A stretch of 45,634 nucleotides of DNA from Bacteroidetes bacterium MED-G13 (GTDB lineage: Bacteria > Bacteroidota > Bacteroidia > Flavobacteriales > Flavobacteriaceae): contig NTKO01000005.1 in assembly GCA_002457735.1 (NCBI GenBank), positions 1 to 45,634 of the forward strand, read 5' to 3'. Position numbers and translations under genes: made by a program. Positions 18,220 to 26,842 of the stretch are shown here, piece by piece. The notes under the pieces were generated by a model. That model saw only the letters and a list, made by a program, of their open reading frames with translations. It had not been told where the DNA came from and made no database searches. Each line of letters opens with the position of its first letter. Positions within the stretch are counted from its first letter, which is position 1.

Positions 18220-19599
18220 ATGAACATAAGATTGATAATATCAAACTATAAAAATCAAGATGAAACATCTAAAGTTTTGTTTGATTGCAGCGAAAGTAAA
18301 TACAGAAAAAAAATTGATACAGGTGTGAAAATTCAAGGTATTGGGCAAATAGGGCTTAGGATAAGAGAAAATGAACTAGATAGTTTCTCCATTGAAAAAA
18401 AAATACTTCTCACTAAGCTATTGGATAAGGCAAAAAATGCTATTGCAAATTATAAAAATTTTGGTTGGAATTTTCTTGAGCTCGAAAACTTTCTTAAAGA
18501 ACCTATTTATAAATACTCTGTTGAGCACTATGTAAGTGATGTTTTTAATAAGTCAAAAACAATTATTACTGGTAAGGATTATTTAAATGCAGTAAGGGTT
18601 TTTAAAAAATATTTAAAGAAAAACAACCTTACATTTGACTTTTTACTTGATCCACAAAATGTTTTGAAGTTTAAGTTTAATGCGCAAAAAAACAATGTGA
18701 AACAAACTTCAATTAATTCTTATTTAAAAAAAATGAAGATAATAATGTCTCAAGCTAAGAATGATGGTATTATTAGCTCAAGATTCATATTACCTAAATA
18801 CGTAATTGAAAAGCCCAATACAATTAAGGCCAAAACTGAGTTTAATATCAATGAGGTTATAGAATCTGTAAATCAATGTCAAGACATATTTCAAGTTCAG
18901 TCCTTAACAATTTTTATTTTTCTAATTGCTAATCATGGAATGAACCCTGGAAATCTAATTAATTATCAATTATTAAATAAAACCCAAAGCAGTATTGTAA
19001 AATCATTAATACTTGAAAATGAACATAATTATATTTTTTTTAAAAAATCAAAGAAGGGTAAGGCAATAAAATATGTAAAAGTAAATTATCAAATTTCACA
19101 ACTTTTATCCACACTGAAAACTTTGTTTCATATTACTCATTTTAAAAAGTACTCAGAAATGCTAGCCCCGTTTACGGAAAAAAATAAAATATTTGATTTT
19201 AACATCAATGAAAACTATAATTTTTACAAAAATTTCTGGAATTTTTATCAAAAGAAGTTAGCAGAAGTATCAAATTATAATTTTTCCAGCGCAAAGCCAA
19301 TATTCTATGACGCAATTAAAGAAATTGAAATGAGTAGAATAACAAGCCAAATAATGTTTGGGGATTTACCTCCAGAAACAATTATTCTGTCAGGAGAATT
19401 TAAAAAAATAAGAGAGAATATTGAGTTGGCGGAAAACAAGGTTTATGAAAAGCTAAAGCTGAATGAGCTTATAGCAATATGCAATAATAAAATTTCAATA
19501 TTGCTAGAAATGAATATTGCGGAGAATTCTGTAAATAATTGTGATACTACAGGGGAGTTCATAAAACTAATAGGAAAGTACGAGCAATTAATTATATGA
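18220..19599 (+). CDS. Tyrosine-recombinase-like protein, apparently without catalytic residues
   Basis: A 459-residue protein with the layout of a Bacteroidota phage-type integrase: an N-terminal arm-binding-like part (1-95), a SAM-like core-binding domain (about 105-190, with TSINSYLKKMKIIMSQAK), and a catalytic-domain scaffold. In the scaffold, FLIANHGMNPGNLINYQ stands where integrases have GxR. NFSSAKPIFYDAI stands in place of the HxxR box, and IMFGDLPPETII in place of LGH and the Tyr segment. The Arg, HxxR, His and Tyr are therefore all replaced. It may be a domesticated DNA-binding protein or a decaying integrase. The frame is intact. It follows addB by 126 bases and has no mobile-element partners nearby. 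The family call is by eye. Confidence 0.6.
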   Translation: MNIRLIISNYKNQDETSKVLFDCSESKYRKKIDTGVKIQGIGQIGLRIRENELDSFSIEKKILLTKLLDKAKNAIANYKNFGWNFLELENFLKEPIYKYSVEHYVSDVFNKSKTIITGKDYLNAVRVFKKYLKKNNLTFDFLLDPQNVLKFKFNAQKNNVKQTSINSYLKKMKIIMSQAKNDGIISSRFILPKYVIEKPNTIKAKTEFNINEVIESVNQCQDIFQVQSLTIFIFLIANHGMNPGNLINYQLLNKTQSSIVKSLILENEHNYIFFKKSKKGKAIKYVKVNYQISQLLSTLKTLFHITHFKKYSEMLAPFTEKNKIFDFNINENYNFYKNFWNFYQKKLAEVSNYNFSSAKPIFYDAIKEIEMSRITSQIMFGDLPPETIILSGEFKKIRENIELAENKVYEKLKLNELIAICNNKISILLEMNIAENSVNNCDTTGEFIKLIGKYEQLII

Positions 19600-19601
19600 G
19601 T

Positions 19602-20363
19602 TTATCTGTTTTTCATCTTGGCTAGCATTCTTAAAATTTCTAAATACAACCAAATTAATGTTACTAAAAGCCCAAAAGCACCATACCACTCCATATATTT
19701 TGGTGCACCTTTTTCTGAACCTTCTTCAATAAAATCAAAATCAATAACAAGATTTAAAGAGGCAATAATTACAATAAAAATAGAAACTCCAATACTAAAA
19801 TTAGATGAATTATTTACATCTAAAAATGAAATACCTGATCCAAAAAAGCTCATAATAAAATTAACTACATATAATAGAAAAATACCTCCCATGGCAGCAA
19901 AAACACCCAATTTGAAGTTTTTAGTAGCTCTGATAATTTTTGTGCGGTAGGCAAATAAAAGAGAAAATAAAATACATACGGTTAAAGAGATAGATTGTAG
20001 AACGATTCCATCGTAGGCCTGATTATAATAATAAGAGATTCCACCCAAAGCACATCCTTGGGCAACAGAGTATGCAGGAACGGTGTATTGCGCCCATTTT
20101 CTCTTAAAAATGGTAACCAATGCTAGAATAAGCCCAAAAAAAGCTCCAGGAATTGCATATCCTACGGAAGCTGTAGTAAATACGTAATAAGCAGGAATTA
20201 AAAGCAGAATTAAACAAATAGCAGTTTTATCAACCGTTCCCTTGATAGTCATCTTCTGATCTAGAGTGAAAGAATTAGAAGAAGAAACAATCTTAAAAGT
20301 ATTTTTGTTCAAGGCAGGGTTAGATGTTCTGTAATTAAGATGCGAACTTCTCATATTATTCAA
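19602..20363 (-). CDS. Bax inhibitor-1 / YccA family membrane protein
   Basis: An integral membrane protein of 253 residues with about seven hydrophobic segments (first at about 50-66, last at about 225-245). It matches the bacterial Bax inhibitor-1-like family, with the conserved AYSVAQGCALGGIS, FLDVN and DFDFIEEG stretches. Members are proposed calcium-leak or stress-related membrane proteins, and the role here is unproven. A TAAATTTG (complement 20372-20379) lies so close that the second Met (20354, MRSSHLNY) may be the true start. The gene stops 2 bases from the convergent recombinase-like gene. Confidence 0.88.
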   Translation of the reverse strand: MNNMRSSHLNYRTSNPALNKNTFKIVSSSNSFTLDQKMTIKGTVDKTAICLILLLIPAYYVFTTASVGYAIPGAFFGLILALVTIFKRKWAQYTVPAYSVAQGCALGGISYYYNQAYDGIVLQSISLTVCILFSLLFAYRTKIIRATKNFKLGVFAAMGGIFLLYVVNFIMSFFGSGISFLDVNNSSNFSIGVSIFIVIIASLNLVIDFDFIEEGSEKGAPKYMEWYGAFGLLVTLIWLYLEILRMLAKMKNR

Positions 20364-20472
20364 TTTTATTGCAAATTTAAGTAAAATAAAAAATTTATCT
20401 AAAAGATTAAAAAGCCATAGTCTTACAGATGTATTCTTGATAAAAAAAAGGGGTAAAAATTATGGATTTGTC

Positions 20473-20524
20473 AAAAAAAAGTTGATTTTTAAATAAATCC
20501 GTATATTTGTATCATATTAACTAA
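20473..20524 (+). repeat. Duplicated promoter segment, copy 1 (copy 2 at 21075-21126)
   Basis: The 52 bases match 21075-21126 with only two differences (20510 and 20512). The first 37 bases, which include both promoter elements, are identical. Each copy precedes a small outer-membrane protein gene whose coding sequence is not alike. Confidence 0.9.
20482..20509 (+). promoter_or_regulatory. Promoter of the 142-residue outer-membrane protein
   Basis: TTG (20482-20484), exactly 17 bases, then TATATTTG (20502-20509): a full match to the Bacteroidota consensus. Transcription should begin about 22 bases before the ATG at 20538. Confidence 0.8.
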
Positions 20525-20537
20525 TAAAATAATTAAA

Positions 20538-20966
20538 ATGAAAAAACTATTACTTTTTATATTAGCTTGTTCAGTTTCTCTTGCAAGTTTTTCGCAAGAT
20601 ACCGATTATAAGTGGCTTGTAAGTGCCGATACTGGTGCATCATACTTGTCGTCTGATGCTGTTGATGTTGGAAATATTACAGTAGGTGCTCTTTATAGTG
20701 TTACAGATGACTTAATGCTTGGTGGTTCTTTAGGCTTGAATTTTGGTGATGCTGAAGGTGAAACGATCTTCATCGGAGGACGTTACTACTTTGGTGATAT
20801 CTTCGCTGCAGCATCTTATGACTTAGGTGATACTGATACAGGTGCTAATATTGGCTTAGGCTATGGATGGGATGTGGCTGATAATGTTGAGTTCGCTCCA
20901 CAATTATCTTACAACTCTGAGTTAGAGAGTATGACGCTTGCTATTGGGTTTGCTATCAGATTCTAG
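20538..20966 (+). CDS. Small outer-membrane beta-barrel protein
   Basis: A 142-residue secreted protein with a signal peptide (1-20, ending ASFSQ) and a run of amphipathic beta strands (GALYSVTDDLMLGGSLGL, IFIGGRYYFGD, GANIGLGYGWDV), ending in AIRF with a C-terminal aromatic residue. This is the pattern of porin-like OmpW/OmpX-size barrels. No specific family or cargo can be named. The consensus promoter, the strong terminator and GC-richer codons (GGT, GCT, CTT) suggest high expression from a single-gene unit. Confidence 0.85.
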   Translation: MKKLLLFILACSVSLASFSQDTDYKWLVSADTGASYLSSDAVDVGNITVGALYSVTDDLMLGGSLGLNFGDAEGETIFIGGRYYFGDIFAAASYDLGDTDTGANIGLGYGWDVADNVEFAPQLSYNSELESMTLAIGFAIRF

Positions 20967-20986
20967 TAGATTAAGTATTTGAATAT

Positions 20987-21014
20987 AAAACCGCCCAATG
21001 GGCGGTTTTTTTTT
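20987..21014 (+). terminator. Rho-independent terminator
   Basis: AAAACCGCCC pairs with GGGCGGTTTT around an AAT loop, followed by a run of T. It closes the first small outer-membrane gene. Confidence 0.93.
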
Positions 21015-21083
21015 AAATCAGTTTTATATTTAATAAAATGATAAAAAATAAGCCATAAAATTGATAATTAAATAAAAAAAAAG

Positions 21084-21111
21084 TTGATTTTTAAATAAAT
21101 CCGTATATTTG
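21084..21111 (+). promoter_or_regulatory. Promoter of the 174-residue outer-membrane protein
   Basis: TTG (21084-21086), 17 bases, TATATTTG (21104-21111). It is the second copy of the promoter at 20482-20509, identical in both elements and the spacer. Confidence 0.8.
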
Positions 21112-21138
21112 CAGCATATTAACTAAAATTGATTTAAA

Positions 21139-21663
21139 ATGAAAAGATTAATACTTTTAATTACATTATTTATCGCAGGTGCAACTTTTGCACAAGTTGA
21201 GAAAGCAACAGATGGTAAAATATATGAGGTTATGTTTACACCTAACCTGGATGGGAACCAAATGTTTGCTCTTAATAATCCTTTGAGCGGTCATGTTACG
21301 ATGAGAACGTTTAACGACGCTAACTCTGTTACAAGATGGAAAGCTCACTTTAGCTATGCTGATGTTGATGGTGCAGACGATGCTGATATGGTTTTAGGAT
21401 TATTTTATGGTAAAGAAAAACACCATGATGGTACTGACAGACTTGCTACCTATACGGGATGGCAGGCTGGATTACTTTATGCTGATATTGCTGGAGAGGA
21501 TTCTACTGCATTTTCAGGTGGAGTATTTGTAGGTGCTAATTATTACATTGCTAATAATTTATACATTGGTACTGAAATCAACTACACTTTAGCAGTTGGT
21601 GAAGATACTACTGTTGCGAGTCCAGGTGTTAACGGGATGTTATCATTAGGATTCAAGCTGTAA
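21139..21663 (+). CDS. Secreted outer-membrane barrel-like protein
   Basis: A 174-residue protein with a signal peptide (1-19, cleavage after TFAQ) and alternating beta-strand segments near the C-terminus (GWQAGLLYADI, GGVFVGANYYIANNLYIG, GTEINYTLAVG, GMLSLGFKL). It is compatible with a small outer-membrane barrel. I do not recognise a named family. It shares its promoter almost base for base with the preceding gene, and a UUCG-loop terminator follows, so it is an independent and probably highly expressed unit. Its protein sequence does not resemble that of the preceding gene. Confidence 0.82.
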   Translation: MKRLILLITLFIAGATFAQVEKATDGKIYEVMFTPNLDGNQMFALNNPLSGHVTMRTFNDANSVTRWKAHFSYADVDGADDADMVLGLFYGKEKHHDGTDRLATYTGWQAGLLYADIAGEDSTAFSGGVFVGANYYIANNLYIGTEINYTLAVGEDTTVASPGVNGMLSLGFKL

Positions 21664-21682
21664 TTTAACAGTACAATAAACT

Positions 21683-21713
21683 AAAAAACCATCCTTCGGG
21701 ATGGTTTTTTTTT
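21683..21713 (+). terminator. Rho-independent terminator with UUCG tetraloop
   Basis: AAAAAACCATCC pairs perfectly with GGATGGTTTTTT around TTCG (21695-21698), followed by more T. This is a very stable intrinsic terminator. Confidence 0.94.
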
Positions 21714-21737
21714 GTGATAATATCAAATACAAATTTA

Positions 21738-22106
21738 TTAGCCCATTGTAAAGTAGAATATCAATGCAATCATAAAAAGTATTGATAATGCAGGATAAGA
21801 TTTTTTAATGGGATCTTTTACTTTGATGTGCATCAAAACAGCTCCAATCATTAAAACAGCAAGCGCCAACAGATTATATACAAGTAACTCTTTAAACCAT
21901 ATACTTACAATTAACAGTATCGCTATAACAACCTTTGCAGCGCCAACTAAATACATTGACCAAGCAGGAAGTCCATAAGCTTGGAACTCCTCTCTCATAT
22001 TTTTTGCATTACCTCCTCTAAATTCAGTTGCTTTGTTAAACCTGAAAAACCACACATTGATTAATCCAATCGAAATGAGAAGCTGTAGTATTAATATTAA
22101 TTCCAT
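21738..22106 (-). CDS. DoxX-like family membrane protein
   Basis: A 122-residue membrane protein with four predicted helices and the DoxX-like pattern: an amphipathic RGGNAKNMREEFQAYGLP segment followed by WSMYLVGAAKVVIAILL. Related proteins are associated with respiratory-chain or redox functions, but the specific role is unknown. It lies 39 bases before the leftward histidine phosphatase stop, so the two may be co-transcribed. Confidence 0.85.
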   Translation of the reverse strand: MELILILQLLISIGLINVWFFRFNKATEFRGGNAKNMREEFQAYGLPAWSMYLVGAAKVVIAILLIVSIWFKELLVYNLLALAVLMIGAVLMHIKVKDPIKKSYPALSILFMIALIFYFTMG

Positions 22107-22145
22107 AGTGTTTAATTTAAGTTAGTTTTATTTAAATATATAAAA

Positions 22146-22634
22146 TTATTTTAATTGCTTAGGAAATTTTATATCAAGAATAGTAGAATTATCTAACGAA
22201 ACATCTAACCATGTTGCACAGTTAAAATTAATTTCAACAAGTCCTGTGGTTGGCAAATTATCTAATATAGTATTAGATAATTCATTGATAAGATTAGTTA
22301 ACCCTGGATTATGAGCGATAATCATGGCTGAATGATGTTTTTCATCATAATTCTTTATATTATTTATTATTTCTGATGAAGAGCTATGATACAGTGATTC
22401 GTCATATTTAATATCTATAAACCTAATTCTATCTGTAAAGAATTTTGAGGTTTCATATGTTCTGAGAGAACTACTAGAGTGTAAAAAGTCAATCTTGTCG
22501 ATTCTGCTTCGCAAATAGGTAGATATGAGCGGACCATCTGTTTTCCCTCTACTATTTAAAGGTCTATTAAAATCCGCTACACTTAAGTCTTTCCATGAGG
22601 ATTTAGCGTGTCGTAAAACGTATATTTTTTTCAA
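22146..22634 (-). CDS. SixA-type histidine phosphatase
   Basis: A 162-residue histidine phosphatase (phosphoglycerate-mutase-like branch). The phosphohistidine motif is VLRHAKSSW at residues 6-14, with the second His in MIIAHNPGLTNL near 108. SixA of E. coli dephosphorylates phospho-histidine on signalling or PTS proteins. The target here is unknown, because many flavobacteria lack ArcB-like partners. The protein is short and has no membrane segment, so it is cytoplasmic. A divergent gene starts 66 bases away. Confidence 0.9.
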   Translation of the reverse strand: MKKIYVLRHAKSSWKDLSVADFNRPLNSRGKTDGPLISTYLRSRIDKIDFLHSSSSLRTYETSKFFTDRIRFIDIKYDESLYHSSSSEIINNIKNYDEKHHSAMIIAHNPGLTNLINELSNTILDNLPTTGLVEINFNCATWLDVSLDNSTILDIKFPKQLK

Positions 22635-22700
22635 GGATAAATTTTAATATATTTTAAAGTTTTTAAGATTATAAATAAACTAATTTAGCATTTTTATTTT

Positions 22701-23753
22701 ATGGACTCATTAACCCAAATAGTATTAGGAGCTTCAGTTGCAGAAGCTGCACTGGGAAAAAAAATTGGAAATAAGGCAATATTTCTTGGCGCTTTAGCAG
22801 GGACTATACCTGATTTAGATATTGTTATGCGGTTTTTCGTAGACGATCTTTCTGCTTCAGTAATGCATAGAGGATTTTCACATTCTTTAATTTTCCCTTT
22901 TATTCTCGCTCCAATTTTAGGGGTCCTTGCTAAGAAAATATATTCAAATCTAGAAGATGTAAGTCAGTATGATTGGAATAAAATGTTTTTTTTAGCCTTA
23001 TTTACACATCCTCTACTTGATGCACAAACAACATGGGGAACTCAATTGTTTTGGCCGTTTGAATGGAGAGTTGCAATTGAAAATATATTTATTATTGATC
23101 CGGTATATACTCTTCCATTTTTAGCATTTCTAATTTTGACAGCGTTTCAAGATAGACTTTCAAAAAAAAGAAAATTATATAATTCCTTAGGCTTAATTAT
23201 AAGTACTACATATTTGCTTATTACTATATCCTTCAAGGGCATTGCCCATTATAAAATTGCAAAAGCGCTAGAAGAAAATAATATAGAATTCAAAGATATT
23301 AATACTAGGGCCACATATTTTAACAGTATTTTGTGGGCAAGTCAAATTGAATTAGAGGATTCTTATATGTTTACCTACTACTCATTATTTGACAAATCAA
23401 CGCCTGTTTTTACCGAAAAATTTCCTAAAAATCATCACATGCTACAACTTTTTATTGATGACAAAAAGATTCAGCAACTAATAATTCTATCCAATGGGCA
23501 CTACTTAATGACTAATGAAAATAATGAATTAATTTTCTGGAATTTAAAACTTGGGTTAAAAGGATTTGATGAAAATGCTTCTCCTTATATATGGTCATAT
23601 GTAATAAAAGATAATAATAAAGGACAAATTTTATTAGACGAAACAAATGAAAAAATTGATGCGCTGAAAATTCAGGAAAGAAGTTCATTTAGAAAAAATA
23701 GAAAGTACTCAGAAGAATTTAGAGCGTTTTATAAAAGACTAAAAGGAATTTAA
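22701..23753 (+). CDS. YdjM-family membrane-bound metal-dependent hydrolase
   Basis: A 350-residue protein of the YdjM family. The N-terminal half carries the conserved MDSLTQIVLGASVAEAA, GALAGTIPDLDI, MHRGFSHSL and THPLLDAQTTWG. Their His and Asp residues are the presumed metal ligands, and they are set among four or five membrane helices. The C-terminal 150 residues are soluble. The biochemical substrate of the family is not established. A 53-residue membrane gene follows after 10 bases and is probably co-transcribed. Confidence 0.88.
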   Translation: MDSLTQIVLGASVAEAALGKKIGNKAIFLGALAGTIPDLDIVMRFFVDDLSASVMHRGFSHSLIFPFILAPILGVLAKKIYSNLEDVSQYDWNKMFFLALFTHPLLDAQTTWGTQLFWPFEWRVAIENIFIIDPVYTLPFLAFLILTAFQDRLSKKRKLYNSLGLIISTTYLLITISFKGIAHYKIAKALEENNIEFKDINTRATYFNSILWASQIELEDSYMFTYYSLFDKSTPVFTEKFPKNHHMLQLFIDDKKIQQLIILSNGHYLMTNENNELIFWNLKLGLKGFDENASPYIWSYVIKDNNKGQILLDETNEKIDALKIQERSSFRKNRKYSEEFRAFYKRLKGI

Positions 23754-23763
23754 TTTTGAATAT

Positions 23764-23925
23764 ATGCCTACTCCTCTAATAATTATAGTAAGTTTATTTG
23801 CTTTGAACTGGATATTAAGGATTTTTATTAGAAAAAACCCTTCTAATAAAAGATTAATAAAACTAAGCTACTTGATCAGTATTACGATGGTTTTGTACAC
23901 AATTTTCTATTTTGTATTTAAATAG
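23764..23925 (+). CDS. Small two-helix membrane protein, 53 residues
   Basis: The frame ATG to TAG codes 53 residues with two hydrophobic segments (PLIIIVSLFALNWIL and YLISITMVLYTIFYFVF) joined by a basic loop, RKNPSNKR. It lies 10 bases after the YdjM-type gene, on the same strand, and overlaps the 3' end of the convergent GH3 gene by 8 bases. Function unknown. The membrane pattern and tight spacing argue for a real gene. Confidence 0.6.
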   Translation: MPTPLIIIVSLFALNWILRIFIRKNPSNKRLIKLSYLISITMVLYTIFYFVFK

Positions 23926-26128
23926 CATCAAATTCTGCTGTCAATAGGGTAGCACCTAGTTGTTTACTTCTTGTTCCTGGTGAGGAATTACCAATAGTAA
24001 TTTTGTAAGTCCCCATCTCGATTTTACTATTACCATTTATATCAAATGACTCTAACATTTTTGGGCTTAAAGAAAATGTAATAATTTTTTTCTCTCCTGG
24101 TTTTAAAAAAATTCTTTTAAACTGTTTCAATGTAAATTTAGAATTATTATGATCCGACTCTGGCTGAGTCACATACATCTGAACGACATCCTCCGCATCT
24201 TTGTCACTAATATTTTCTACCTGAAGACTTATTTTCATTGTTTTTCCAATATGAAAAACATCATCACTAAGGTTCAGATCAGAATATTTAAATTGGGAAT
24301 AACTAAGGCCAAAACCAAAAGGATACATTGGGATATATTGTATATATCTATAGGTTCTATTTTTCATACTATAATCTTTGTAATTAGGCATTTGGTCAGA
24401 AGATCTTGGGATAGTAAAAGGAAGTTTTCCTGACGGGTTTGCATTACCAAAAATAATTTCAGCTATCGCATTTCCTCCTTGCTCCCCTAAATACCAAGCA
24501 AATAAAATAGCATCAACATATGGCTCAACTTCTGTTAAATTTAAGGCTGACCCCGAGTTTACAACTAAAATTATTGGCTTACTTCCAGCTTTATCTCTTA
24601 GGGTTTTTATATAATCTACTTGTGAGTTTGGTAAGTCAATTTCAGATCTATCACCATTTGCATTTGAGGATATTGCGGCCCCTTCCTCCCCTTCAATCAA
24701 AGCTGAAATACCCATTACAGCAATAGTTGCATCTGAGTTTCCTGCTAAGGATGCTGACCACTCAGTTCTATTTGTTTGTTGATCATTGATTCCTACTCCC
24801 ATCTTATATCTAACCATTGTACCATTAGAAACTTGTTTTACAATACCCTCAATAGGGGTGACAATTTCTGAACTCAAACCATGATAATTTGCAAGAAGTG
24901 TATTAGTATTTGCTGCATTGGGCCCTGTAATAAATAGTGTGTTGATATCCTTTTTCAAGGGAAGTAGATTGTTTTTATTTTTTAACAACACAATTGATTT
25001 TACAGCAACTTCTTTTGCTAGATTTTTATGTTTTTTTGAGTTAATGATATCGGGCTTAATATTTGAATAGGGATTATTATCTGCATTACCAATTGTTCCA
25101 AGCTTTAATCTAGTCATTAAAAGTCTTTTAAGAGATTTATCTACATCTTCTTCAGACAACAATTTAGACTTAATTGCATCAGGAATTAAATTATATAATG
25201 ATCCACAATTTAAATCAACTCCGCCCTTCACAGCATAGGCAACGCTTTCTAGATCAGAGGCTGTAAAACTATGATTATTACTTATATCAAAAATTGCCCC
25301 GCAATCAGAAACAACATGTCCTTTAAAATCCCATGAGTTCCTCAGTATATTGTTAATCAGCTCATTGCTTCCGCAGCAAGGTTCGTTATTTGTTCTATTA
25401 TAGGCACACATTATTGCTTCAACATTTACATCTACTAAAGATTTAAATGCAGGTAAATATGTTTCATATAAATCCTTTTTACTTATGTATGCATTAAAAC
25501 TATGCCTCTCATTTTCGGGTCCAGAATGAACAGCAAAGTGCTTTGCACATGCAGCAACCTTTAAATATTTTTTATCATTCCCTTGCATGCCCTTTACAAA
25601 TGCACGTCCTATCATTGATGTTAAATATGGGTCTTCACCATATGTTTCATGGCCTCTTCCCCAGCGTGGGTCTCTGAAAATATTTATATTAGGAGACCAA
25701 AAAGTCAATCCTGTATATTCATTCTTCATTCCTTTTTGACGAAAAATATTATGAATTGCTCTTGCTTCGTCAGAAATTGCATTAGCAACATTTTTTATCA
25801 AAATAGTATCAAATGTTGCCGCCATTGCTATAGCCTGGGGGAAAACAGTAGCTTTTGCAGATCTAGCCACTCCATGTAATGCTTCATTCCACCAATTGTA
25901 TTTATCAATGTTTAACCTTTCAACAGATCTGGACGCATGTACCATTTGAGATGCTTTTTCCTCGATGGTCATCTCCGAGATTAATTTTTTAGCTTCTTTT
26001 TCAAATGAAATTAATACATCCTTAGACGGATTATAGTAATCATTATGGCTGTTCTGGGAAAAGAAGTAAGTCTGATTGAAAAAAATCAGGAAAAAGTTTA
26101 TCAAAAAAAGGTGAAATTGTTTTGTCAC
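23918..26128 (-). CDS. GH3 glycoside hydrolase, beta-xylosidase/glucosidase type
   Basis: Removes terminal beta-linked sugars from oligosaccharides. The 736 residues comprise a signal peptide (ends FSQ), the GH3 N-terminal barrel with the nucleophile Asp in HVVSDCGAIFDI, the GH3 C-terminal domain (LLKNKNNLLPLKKD, GEEGAAISS), and a fibronectin III-like domain (DVVQMYVTQP). The SDCGA form, with NEPCCGSNELI upstream, resembles beta-xylosidases more than SDWGA-type glucosidases, so xylo-oligosaccharides are a likely substrate. The signal implies periplasmic or outer-membrane action. The start codon is GTG (complement 26126-26128). It stands 10 kb from the xylose operon but fits the same pathway. 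Confidence 0.92.
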   Translation of the reverse strand: MTKQFHLFLINFFLIFFNQTYFFSQNSHNDYYNPSKDVLISFEKEAKKLISEMTIEEKASQMVHASRSVERLNIDKYNWWNEALHGVARSAKATVFPQAIAMAATFDTILIKNVANAISDEARAIHNIFRQKGMKNEYTGLTFWSPNINIFRDPRWGRGHETYGEDPYLTSMIGRAFVKGMQGNDKKYLKVAACAKHFAVHSGPENERHSFNAYISKKDLYETYLPAFKSLVDVNVEAIMCAYNRTNNEPCCGSNELINNILRNSWDFKGHVVSDCGAIFDISNNHSFTASDLESVAYAVKGGVDLNCGSLYNLIPDAIKSKLLSEEDVDKSLKRLLMTRLKLGTIGNADNNPYSNIKPDIINSKKHKNLAKEVAVKSIVLLKNKNNLLPLKKDINTLFITGPNAANTNTLLANYHGLSSEIVTPIEGIVKQVSNGTMVRYKMGVGINDQQTNRTEWSASLAGNSDATIAVMGISALIEGEEGAAISSNANGDRSEIDLPNSQVDYIKTLRDKAGSKPIILVVNSGSALNLTEVEPYVDAILFAWYLGEQGGNAIAEIIFGNANPSGKLPFTIPRSSDQMPNYKDYSMKNRTYRYIQYIPMYPFGFGLSYSQFKYSDLNLSDDVFHIGKTMKISLQVENISDKDAEDVVQMYVTQPESDHNNSKFTLKQFKRIFLKPGEKKIITFSLSPKMLESFDINGNSKIEMGTYKITIGNSSPGTRSKQLGATLLTAEFDAI

Positions 26129-26167
26129 AATAAATTATATTTAGCACCTAATTTACAATAAAAAAAT

Positions 26168-26842
26168 ATGCATGTATTAATTACAGGAAGCACTGGAATG
26201 GTTGGTAAATCTATATTAGATGAATGCATAAATGATACTAGAGTGAATAAAATATTTTTAATTAGCAGATCTTCCTTGGGGCTAAACAACGCTAAGATTT
26301 TTGAATTTATTATTGAGGATTTTTTAAAAGTCCGTGAATTGAAAACTAAAATTAAAACTTGTGATGCATGTTTTCATTGTATGGGTATAACATCTTTTGG
26401 GCATGATGAAAAATACTATTATAAAGTTACCTTTGAGATGACAAAGGAAATAACTGATTTAGTTTATGAAATTAACCCAAATGCTATGATGACTTATGTT
26501 TCAGGTGAAGGTACAAGCACTCAACAAAAGAGTAAAATCTCATGGGCTAATGTCAAAGGAAAAGCAGAAAACTATATACTTAATAAAGGGCTAAGGGATA
26601 GCTATATGATTAGGCTTGGTATTTTAATTCCAGAAAACGGAATTAGACCAAAAACCAAAATATATAACTTATTTTATACTTTAATAATACCCTTGTATCC
26701 CATTTTGAAACTAATTCCAAGTATCACCACAAGCAGTAAACTTGGAAAAGCAATGATCAATTGCTTTTATTACACCTCAAAAGAAAAATATCTTGATAAT
26801 AAAAAAATTAATAAGCTTTCAACCATTCATCTCAAAGATTAA
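26168..26842 (+). CDS. Atypical short-chain NAD(P)-binding epimerase-like protein
   Basis: A 224-residue Rossmann-fold protein of the atypical SDR/NAD(P)H-binding group. The dinucleotide loop is LITGSTGMVGKS (residues 4-15), followed by CFHCMGITSFG, a TYVSGEGT strand, and a WANVKGKAENYIL helix holding the Lys of the active-site region. Tyr of the usual YxxxK is not obvious, since WANVKGK has no Tyr. Reductase or quinone-oxidoreductase activity is therefore uncertain. It is divergent from the GH3 gene. Its stop overlaps the start codon of a damaged lipoprotein frame (TAATG). Confidence 0.85.
   Translation: MHVLITGSTGMVGKSILDECINDTRVNKIFLISRSSLGLNNAKIFEFIIEDFLKVRELKTKIKTCDACFHCMGITSFGHDEKYYYKVTFEMTKEITDLVYEINPNAMMTYVSGEGTSTQQKSKISWANVKGKAENYILNKGLRDSYMIRLGILIPENGIRPKTKIYNLFYTLIIPLYPILKLIPSITTSSKLGKAMINCFYYTSKEKYLDNKKINKLSTIHLKD

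Noticed and set aside
19618-19950. A 110-codon plus-strand frame
   Set aside because: It is antisense to the Bax inhibitor-1-type gene, whose hydrophobic segments and family motifs are clear.
24149-24726. Plus-strand open frames inside the GH3 gene
   Set aside because: They are antisense to a complete, well-conserved GH3 coding sequence and have no recognisable protein features.
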